DNA from: G963665495 sp963677785
GTDB taxonomy: Bacteria; Desulfobacterota; Desulfovibrionia; Desulfovibrionales; Desulfovibrionaceae
Length of the DNA stretch: 64,000 bases
Assembly (NCBI GenBank): GCA_963677785.2
Contig: CAXXDH010000002.1
Span: 992,001-1,056,000, forward strand
Direction: 5' to 3'
The position numbers were made by a program, and so were the translations under genes. Numbering within the stretch: the first letter of the stretch is position 1; every line of letters begins with the position of its first letter. The notes below the pieces were generated by a model that did not search any database, was not told the DNA's origin, and saw nothing but the letters and a program-made list of their open reading frames with translations. Positions 54,030-60,243 of the stretch are shown here, piece after piece.

Positions 54030-55361
54030 GGTCCTTCCGGAAACTCAGTGGGTGGCCCCAGTCTTGCTAATCTCCGGGTAGAGTTTTAGCCCGCCACAAA
54101 AGAAGTAAATCGCTGTTTTGAAATGCTCCTTATTGCTGTAGCCACAAGCTCGGCGTTTGATGGACATGATCTTGCTGTTCAGCCCCTCCGCAACAGCGTT
54201 TGTCACGCGATGCCGACAAAAGGTCACGATGTTGTCCATGTGATCCATGAGCATGTTCGCCACTTTGCCCATAGGCTCGAGCTTCGAGCGTTTGGCCCAA
54301 GAACACCATTTCTTCAGAAAACGCTTGGCCCACCCAACAGACAGATAGTCCCACAGTCCGCGAAGACTCTCTTTCATGGCCCAGGCTTTGCCCGTCTTCA
54401 GATTCGATTCCTTGAGTTCCTCCAGGCGCGGTCGTTGGGAGTCCGAGAGGTTCTCCTCAGCGTATAACCACAAGTATCTGCTGCCTTTCAAAATTTCGTT
54501 TGCTTCAGCCATCAGCGCCTTATGTTCCTGGCGGCGTACTTTATCCACGGCTTCCCCTACATGCTGCATGATGTGGAAACGGTCGAATACGATTTTACCT
54601 GCTGCATCGGGTACGTTTTCCTTGGTGGCCAGGAAGTATGCCGGCCACATGTCCATTGATACAGCCTTGATTGCCTTGAGCTGTTCGTCGTTCAACTGTT
54701 TGTAATATTCTTCAAGGCTTGCCTTTTTGCGTTCCTCGGCAACATATTCAACCGTACCTCGCAGCAAGTCGCAGACAACCGTCATATAGCTATGTCCTTT
54801 CCGGAAAGCCTTTTCGTCGACTCCGATGTAGCTGATTTTGCGCTGTTCCTTTCGTGCCATGCCTCGTCGGACAGCTCTTTCCATAACGCCCCAAGCCTGA
54901 TCCCATGAGATACGCATCAGTTTGCGGGCGCCTTCGACAGTCGAGCATTCTTTCAGAACATCGATGATCAACCTTTCCATGAGCAAGGTAAAACGCGAAC
55001 CAGGCTCCGCCCAAAAGATCTTGACCTGCTTGACGCCATGCTCGGGGCAATTCACTCGGGGGATCCTTGCATGGATGAAGGTTTTGAACTGGCACGTATC
55101 CAAATGCCGCCAAATCCTTTCTTCCACATGATCCCGGCAAGTCAGTTCCTTGCCGCATTCCGGACAAGTCCAAAGCACCTTGCTCTTATGCTCGAGCCAA
55201 ATATCCAAACGGCCTTCAGACGTTTTCAAGTCAACTTTGTCTACAAACCAAGGGCTCTTGACACCCAAAATCTGTCCGTAAAGATCAACATCTCTCATCG
55301 GCGATCTCCTCCTGGAAATCGCCTACATTATGCCGCTACCCACGACAAACCCGGAAGGACC
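54030..55361 (-). mobile_element. ISL3-family insertion sequence
   Basis: 1332 bp with terminal inverted repeats beginning GGTCCTTCCGG at 54030-54040 and its complement at 55351-55361; matches continue less perfectly inward (GTGGGT). One transposase gene, no defect seen, and a perfect 7-bp target duplication point to a recent, possibly active insertion. Confidence 0.88.
54045..55298 (-). CDS. ISL3-family transposase
   Basis: 417 residues. The N-terminal zinc finger has two CxxC-type pairs (WTCPECGKEL and a Cys/His group near NCPEHG). The helix-turn-helix is in the RKLMRISWDQAWGVMERAV area. The DDE catalytic residues are Asp in SYIGVDEKAFRKG, Asp in AVSMDMWPAY and Glu in NAVAEGLNSKIMSIKR. The 3' end is 15 bp from the element border. 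Complete and apparently intact. Confidence 0.92.
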   Translation of the reverse strand: MRDVDLYGQILGVKSPWFVDKVDLKTSEGRLDIWLEHKSKVLWTCPECGKELTCRDHVEERIWRHLDTCQFKTFIHARIPRVNCPEHGVKQVKIFWAEPGSRFTLLMERLIIDVLKECSTVEGARKLMRISWDQAWGVMERAVRRGMARKEQRKISYIGVDEKAFRKGHSYMTVVCDLLRGTVEYVAEERKKASLEEYYKQLNDEQLKAIKAVSMDMWPAYFLATKENVPDAAGKIVFDRFHIMQHVGEAVDKVRRQEHKALMAEANEILKGSRYLWLYAEENLSDSQRPRLEELKESNLKTGKAWAMKESLRGLWDYLSVGWAKRFLKKWCSWAKRSKLEPMGKVANMLMDHMDNIVTFCRHRVTNAVAEGLNSKIMSIKRRACGYSNKEHFKTAIYFFCGGLKLYPEISKTGATH

Positions 55362-55368
55362 AAATTCT

Positions 55369-55675
55369 TTACTGGGACCGCAACGGTTTTTGCCTGTGGC
55401 AGAAGCGCCTGGAAAAGGAGCGCTTTCACTGGCCCGAAACCGCGGCTGAAATTCTCGAACTCGGCCAGCGCGAGCTTGCCTGGTTGCTGGACTGGCGAAA
55501 AAGAAGCTTTGGTACTGCAAGCGAGAAAGGCAACCGCTGGGCTGAACGAATTTTGTCCCTGCGCCAGACGTGCAGGATTCAGCGAAGAAGAATCTTTCCA
55601 GTTCTGGTTGACGCTATGAATTCCTTTTTCAATATTTCGCACTCTGATTTCAGCTGGATTCATGCTGGTGGATGA
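55369..55675 (+). pseudogene. tnpB: IS66 tnpB, 3' part
   Basis: Resumes tnpB after the ISL3-family element: YWDRNGFCLWQKRLEKERF and ELAWLLDW are typical IS66 Orf2 sequence. After WLLDW the frame diverges from the family and runs to a TGA at 55673, as expected where tnpC has been deleted and joined to the right end. Confidence 0.7.
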
Positions 55676-55694
55676 TTGGGGTGTGAGCGCTTAC

Positions 55695-55991
55695 ATTTGT
55701 TTTAGAGGCCCATGCACTCAATAGATGAATAGCATCATTATTTGATACAGTATTGAAAACTTTTCTGATTGTGTCATGTGATGGAATTCCATTCTCAAGT
55801 TCAACAAATTTTCTGAGCCAATCAATTCTTTCATTTGCAAAGCATTCTATATCGTCCCATCCTTCACATCTATATAGTACACCACCAATAGTAATAAAAA
55901 TAATATCAATAAGTTTATGAAGTTTAGTTCTATCGATTCTTGGATCAGTAATATCCTCAAAGGCTCGAATAATGCTTATTTTTGATTCCAT
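55695..55991 (-). pseudogene. ISAs1-family transposase, N-terminal fragment
   Basis: 99 codons (MESKISIIRAFEDITDPRID, WDDIECFANERIDWL, NGIPSHDTIRKVF) matching the N-terminal associated domain of ISAs1-type transposases. The sequence ends exactly at the IS66 right border; the catalytic half is absent on either side. The IS66 element therefore inserted into, and later lost part of, this older element. Confidence 0.75.
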
Positions 55992-56304
55992 AGTATAACT
56001 TCAAAAAAATTTTTAAAAATTATACACTATGGTCAAAAAAAATCATCACGCAGTAAATCTACAGTAATAGACAAAAAACATATTTAAAATTTTAAAAACA
56101 ATAAAAATAATACATACAAAATGATTGAAAACTCAAAAAAATACAAAACGGCCTTTAAAAGCTAAAATCAGATGCTCTGACCCTGTAGCGGAGCCGGTGC
56201 TTTTTTTTTCGGGAAAATCTGATAGAAAACCGATGTTGTGCAGCATAGGGTGTCTACAATGTTTTTTTCTGTTCAATGTGCAGGTTAACTGAACGAGGTT
56301 TCAT
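55992..56304. other. AT-rich intergenic region
   Basis: About 310 bp, very AT-rich to 56160. CATAGTATAA (55989-55998) and TTATACACTATG (56020-56031) form an imperfect inverted repeat around the ISAs1 fragment start, perhaps the old element end or its promoter. Nothing else identified. Confidence 0.4.
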
Positions 56305-56580
56305 ATGGATGACAAGAAGCGTCCTTTGTTTTCCCTGGAAGAGGAAGGGGAATTCAAAAATGCGGCATCTCCCGGCAAGCACGGGACGAAAAAAGGAGAA
56401 ACACAGGATAACGGACAGGATACGGACGTTCGCCGCGTTGTCATTGTAGGCATTGATATCTCAATGACAAATATCATCTTGCTTTTGTTGAAATTCTTTC
56501 TCGTCCTTATTCCGGTTGTTCTAGTTCTGGGTGCACTGCTTGGTGTGGTATGGGAATTGGCCACCCATGGAACCTTGTAG
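56305..56580 (+). CDS. small membrane protein
   Basis: 91 residues, no known family. The hydrophilic N-terminus (about 1-42) is rich in Lys, Glu and Gly. Then DVRRVVIVGIDISM leads to one long hydrophobic helix (about 50-85, NIILLLLKFFLVLIPVVLVL) and a short tail. The ATG at 56305 has a weak GAGGTTT ribosome binding site. It is convergent with the ClpX-like gene, with 22 bp between the coding ends. Function unknown. Confidence 0.6.
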   Translation: MDDKKRPLFSLEEEGEFKNAASPGKHGTKKGETQDNGQDTDVRRVVIVGIDISMTNIILLLLKFFLVLIPVVLVLGALLGVVWELATHGTL

Positions 56581-56602
56581 CTGAAACGGTAATCGATACA
56601 AT

Positions 56603-57700
56603 TTAGTTGAAGCTGCGTAGTACAACGTCCTTGTCTATTTTTAGGGTGGTTTTTTGATCCTTTTGGCCCAACTTGTCGGACTGGAACGGATCAAATTCGA
56701 ACGGAGTGATGATTCTGTTGAACACTTCCCGCAGGGCGCGAGCTCCTATGCGGGTATTCTCCACGGCATATTCCGTGATCAACTGCAGTGCCTCTTTTGT
56801 CAGCAGTAAATCAATATCCATACTTTTGAAATAATTACGCGAATGACGCAAAGGCGAATCTTCGGACGACAGCATGATCTGTTGCAGTTCTTTGGCTCCC
56901 AAATCTTCTAGCACGGCAATGGAGTGGAAACGCGAGATGAATTGGGGAGTCATGCCGTAGGAGAAAAGGTCTGCCAAACGTACCTGGTCGCGCAGTATAA
57001 GCACTTCGCGCGTATATTTTTTTCCTTTCGGGTCGGTGCCAGTGGTGACCCTAAGCTTGCGCTCGTCGTTGCCTTCCTTGATTGCTTTGACTATTTGATC
57101 ATACAAGCCCTCGAATGCTCCGCCGCAAATAAAAAACATTTTCGACGTATCAATGAACAACCGAGTTTTTCGTTTTTGTCCCTGGTCATGACGCACTGTT
57201 TCGTACAGTATCCGTTCCCCCTCAAGCATGGTCAACAGAGCCTGCTGAATCGCGATGCCAATCACATTGGGCTTGCCTGAAATGGTTGCTGAAATTTTGT
57301 CGATTTCATCAATGCAGACAGTGGCATTCTGCATATATTCACAAAGCTTATCGTCAGTGGTGAACAGGCCGAAACTGTTGTTGACGGCGATTTCAAGGCT
57401 TTTGAGCAAACGCTGCAGATCCACATCCCCGATATCTTCTCCAGCCAGCATATTCGCGTTCATAATGCTCATGGCGCTGTATTTCCGCAGGGATCGATGC
57501 GCCATAAAGAATTTTTGAATGGAGTTCATGATGGTGGTTTTACCCGTGCCGCTGTTGCCGATGAGCAGGATGTTTCCCGCCTTGAGTCCGTTGATGTGTT
57601 TGTAAATGGCTACGGAAACCTTACGGAGGACATCTTCCTGACCAAGAACGCGGTTGGAAAGAAACTTGAAAATGGATTCCGGAAGCAAAACTTCGTTCAT
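56603..57700 (-). CDS. ClpX-like AAA+ ATPase lacking zinc domain and IGF loop
   Basis: 365 residues from the ATG at 57700 (AAGGAG 5 bases upstream). Walker A is GNSGTGKTT (about 48-56), Walker B CIDEIDKIS (about 129-137), and the ClpX signature sequence MFFICGGAFEGL is present, with sensor-2 region IGARALREVFNRI. Unlike ClpX it has no N-terminal Cys4 zinc-binding domain, and the region that normally contains the ClpP-docking IGF tripeptide reads KAIKEGNDERKLRVTTG. It is probably an unfoldase or remodeller that works without ClpP. Substrate unknown. Confidence 0.83.
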   Translation of the reverse strand: MNEVLLPESIFKFLSNRVLGQEDVLRKVSVAIYKHINGLKAGNILLIGNSGTGKTTIMNSIQKFFMAHRSLRKYSAMSIMNANMLAGEDIGDVDLQRLLKSLEIAVNNSFGLFTTDDKLCEYMQNATVCIDEIDKISATISGKPNVIGIAIQQALLTMLEGERILYETVRHDQGQKRKTRLFIDTSKMFFICGGAFEGLYDQIVKAIKEGNDERKLRVTTGTDPKGKKYTREVLILRDQVRLADLFSYGMTPQFISRFHSIAVLEDLGAKELQQIMLSSEDSPLRHSRNYFKSMDIDLLLTKEALQLITEYAVENTRIGARALREVFNRIITPFEFDPFQSDKLGQKDQKTTLKIDKDVVLRSFN

Positions 57701-58095
57701 GGGGGCTCCTTGAAAATGCTGCATTGAAAGCTTGTGCATCAGCTCTTCTTACCTGAGGATAGTCTAGCCCTGTTTTTTTTGCAATTTGATTACAGTACAC
57801 TTGGATAGGAAAAAAACTTGAATAAATTTTATCTTTATTATAACTTTTTCTAGATAAAGTTGCGTAATACAACTATAGTACATAAAAATTACAATTCGTA
57901 TCCTTTATTGTAACTGAAATAAGTTTGAAAAAGTTTTCAACTTGTGATTATTTTGTAAATAAAATGCATTTGTTTTATCTTTAGATTGTATTCTTAAAAA
58001 AACGTTTTTTAACTTCAAGAAATAACCATTTTTTTTAAATAGTTACTGCTAACTTTCATTCTATTTCAAAAAACGTTTTTTGTGGAAAAGATCAC
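57701..58095. promoter_or_regulatory. AT-rich divergent promoter region with twin palindromes
   Basis: About 395 bp, very AT-rich from 57810, between divergent ClpX-like and DUF429 genes. The 14-bp palindrome AAAAAACGTTTTTT occurs twice, at 57997-58010 and 58068-58081. The second copy ends 14 bp before the DUF429 ATG. Such paired sites suggest binding of a regulator or nucleoid protein, but the factor is unknown. Confidence 0.5.
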
Positions 58096-58716
58096 ATGTT
58101 GTATGCTGGAATTGATGTCGGCGGTGAAAAAAAGGGACAGGCCTTGTGTTTGCTGGATCTGCAATGTGTTGTCCGGCGTTTGGAATACGGGTTGACAGTT
58201 TCTGAGGTTCTTAATGTGTTGCATGAAGAGAAACGGCAGCTTTGCTGTATCGGAATTGACGCGCCCCGTCAGCCGGTAAAAAATGAAGCGGCCAAGGCGG
58301 GGCGTTTTTGTGAACGCGAACTTGTTCATGCAACCGGCCTACGGGTGCAGTGGTCACCACGTAAAAACGATTTGAACAAACAGCACAACCTTTGGATGGT
58401 TCAGGGCATTGCGCTTTTTGAGCGTATTGCTGCAGAGTTACCGCATATCCGGACCTTGGAGGTTTTTCCATCGGCAAGCTACGGCCGTTTTCCTCCAGAC
58501 GCGGCTATTAAGGTTCCCCTGGCGCTTTTTGAACGGAAATCCCGTATGGACCAGTTGGATGCGGCCTGTTGCGCTTTGGTGGCTTGGTGTTACGATAAAG
58601 GACTTGTCAGGCATTTCGGGGCAGGAGATCCGGAAGGCGAAATAATAGTCCCGGTGTATTCCGAACCAGCAAGTAAAGACTCGGTCTGTAAAGATTCAGG
58701 CTGTGAAAAAAAATAG
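58096..58716 (+). CDS. DUF429 domain protein
   Basis: 206 residues of the DUF429 family, an RNase H-like fold (GIDVGGEKKGQALCLLD, CCIGIDAPRQPV, EVFPSASYGRFP, DQLDAACCALVAW). The acidic residues at equivalent RNase H positions are recognisable, but no activity is established for the family. The C-terminus is Ser/Lys/Cys-rich. GGAAAAG lies upstream of the ATG. The stop is within 5 bp of a strong terminator shared with the convergent LapA gene. Confidence 0.75.
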   Translation: MLYAGIDVGGEKKGQALCLLDLQCVVRRLEYGLTVSEVLNVLHEEKRQLCCIGIDAPRQPVKNEAAKAGRFCERELVHATGLRVQWSPRKNDLNKQHNLWMVQGIALFERIAAELPHIRTLEVFPSASYGRFPPDAAIKVPLALFERKSRMDQLDAACCALVAWCYDKGLVRHFGAGDPEGEIIVPVYSEPASKDSVCKDSGCEKK

Positions 58717-58742
58717 GGAAAAGGTTTCCCCTTTTCCCTATT
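58712..58742. terminator. bidirectional terminator between DUF429 and lapA-like genes
   Basis: 13-bp perfect stem (AATAGGGAAAAGG at 58712-58724 with its complement at 58730-58742), 5-nt loop. On the minus strand it is followed by a T run, giving a good terminator for the LapA-like gene. Confidence 0.88.
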
Positions 58743-58764
58743 CAGTACGACTGCAAGATTGGTA

Positions 58765-59148
58765 TCAGCCTTCGGACGGCTGGGGTGTAGGACCGGCCGT
58801 GGAGGCGTATTCGGTGTTTTCAGATTCTTCTTCGCCTTCTTCCTCTTCCTGCGGGCGAAGCAGGCTGAGTTCCTGCTGCAGCTTTTTGTTCTCTTTTTTC
58901 ATTTTTCTGAGATTCGAGTAAACGCGGGTTTTCTCGAGCAGAAAATAGATTATTGTAATCAGGCTGCCAATGAAAAAGGAAGCGAGAACAATAAAATAGA
59001 AGGGCAGTGGAATGGACTTGAAGGAATAGAAGTCCAAGAGGTCCCAGCGCAGCACCAGTTCGGTGGCAAGCGCTTCACCATTTTGATAGAAGAAAATGAT
59101 CGAGATGAAGAAAAATACGAGAAGAAATACCATTATGACGTAGCGCAT
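58765..59148 (-). CDS. LapA-domain (DUF1049) membrane protein
   Basis: 127 residues. Two hydrophobic helices (about 3-21 and 50-70) frame a short loop, the layout of LapA/YciS-type proteins. A coiled coil (EKTRVYSNLRKMKKENKKLQ) and a very acidic tail (EEEEGEEE) follow. In enterobacteria LapA-type proteins support LPS assembly control; that role here is inferred only. The start overlaps the HIT gene stop by 16 bases. Confidence 0.75.
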   Translation of the reverse strand: MRYVIMVFLLVFFFISIIFFYQNGEALATELVLRWDLLDFYSFKSIPLPFYFIVLASFFIGSLITIIYFLLEKTRVYSNLRKMKKENKKLQQELSLLRPQEEEEGEEESENTEYASTAGPTPQPSEG

Positions 59149-59654
59149 AACCCCTCCTCTTGCGTAGCTGCAGCAAGACGTTCAAAAAAAGGTTTCAAGT
59201 GATCGTAAGTGGACACCAAATGTTCAGGTATCACTCTTGTCTCGGAAAACACAGTCATGAAGGAAGAATCTCCATTCCAGCGCGGAACCAAATGAAAGTG
59301 TAGATGCTCTTTGATTCCGGCTCCGGCAGCTTCTCCGAGATTAAGTCCTATGTTAATCCCTTGCGGGGAAAAATGAGATTGCAAAATCCGCACGCATTCC
59401 TGCATTAAAGCCATCACTTCCGTGGCTTCCTCAGGCGTAAGATCCGCTAGGTTCATAACATGACGGTAGGGAGTCACCATGAGATGCCCGTTGTTATACG
59501 GGTATTTATTCATAATGACAAAAGAATATTTTCCTCGGTACAGAATCAGGCGTTCGGCGTCTTCGTCCCTGTGTTTGGGGATGCAAAATACGCATTCATC
59601 CGGCTTAGGGCCCAGAATGTATTCGAGCCTCCAGGGCGCCCACAAATCTTCCAT
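59133..59654 (-). CDS. HIT-family nucleotide hydrolase
   Basis: 173 residues. The histidine triad reads HLHFHLVPRW (about 117-126). The N-terminal WAPWRLEYI and CVFC-type Cys pair match the Ap4A phosphorylase-like branch. It acts on dinucleoside polyphosphates or AMP-linked substrates. It is coupled to the LapA-like gene by overlap. Confidence 0.87.
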   Translation of the reverse strand: MEDLWAPWRLEYILGPKPDECVFCIPKHRDEDAERLILYRGKYSFVIMNKYPYNNGHLMVTPYRHVMNLADLTPEEATEVMALMQECVRILQSHFSPQGINIGLNLGEAAGAGIKEHLHFHLVPRWNGDSSFMTVFSETRVIPEHLVSTYDHLKPFFERLAAATQEEGLCATS

Positions 59655-59711
59655 TCAGCCTCCTTTCCTGTTCAGACCGTATGCCGCAACCCGTGCGTTA
59701 CGGAACTGCGT

Positions 59712-60158
59712 TTAGAAAGTTTTTGCCAGTAACTGGATGGCCTCGTCCGGAGTCGCAGCAGGGATGACACCTTCCACAGCAGCCCAGTGACCCAAGGCGA
59801 TGACTTTTCGTCCGATTTTCAAGGCCAGACCGATTTCAGAGAGAGTACCGGCTGAGCCTTCCACAGCTATAGCCGCCTCACCATTCAGAACCACAAGATA
59901 GTTTCTCATGGGGCCCAGACCAGTAGCTATGGCAACGTCAACGTACGGGTTGGCGCTTTCAGGCGTATCTCCCGGCAAAATGCCGATGGTACTGCCTCCT
60001 GCATTTTTTGCTCCCTGGCAAGCTGCTTCCATGACGCCGCCCAATCCGCCGCATACTACGGCAAATCCTTTGCGCGCCAGGCTTTGCCCAATTGTGAAAG
60101 CTGTGGCCGCAACAGTTGCGTCACACCTGCCGGCTCCAATGACTGATATACGACGCAT
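59712..60158 (-). CDS. TIGR00725 family LOG-like protein
   Basis: 148 residues from the ATG at 60158, which begins MRRISVIGAGRCD and has CGAGGA upstream; the frame is open beyond but not protein-like. The Rossmann segments CGGLGGVMEAACQGAK and EGSAGTLSEIGLAL match the TIGR00725 group of lysine decarboxylase-like (LOG) proteins. Specific activity unknown. Confidence 0.82.
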   Translation of the reverse strand: MRRISVIGAGRCDATVAATAFTIGQSLARKGFAVVCGGLGGVMEAACQGAKNAGGSTIGILPGDTPESANPYVDVAIATGLGPMRNYLVVLNGEAAIAVEGSAGTLSEIGLALKIGRKVIALGHWAAVEGVIPAATPDEAIQLLAKTF

Positions 60159-60243
60159 TTTGATCCTCGGGCGTACACTTGAAGTTTCACCTTGATGCCG
60201 AACGCTTTCTACAAAAAATTTTTTTGAGGAAATGTCAATAAAA

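Larger units (their letters stand above)
54023..55368. repeat. 7-bp direct repeat flanking the ISL3-family element
   Basis: AAATTCT occurs at 54023-54029 and 55362-55368, directly flanking the element: a target-site duplication. Eight bases is the family norm; here only seven match. Confidence 0.75.
53444..55694 (+). mobile_element. decayed IS66-family element, interrupted by an ISL3 element
   Basis: The ends resemble IS66 inverted repeats: GTAACCGTCAGAAC at the left and, on the minus strand, GTAAGCGCTCACAC at the right. Inside are a broken tnpA and a tnpB split by the ISL3-family element. Nearly all of tnpC is missing. No matching 8-bp target duplication is visible. The limits are my estimate. 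Confidence 0.65.
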
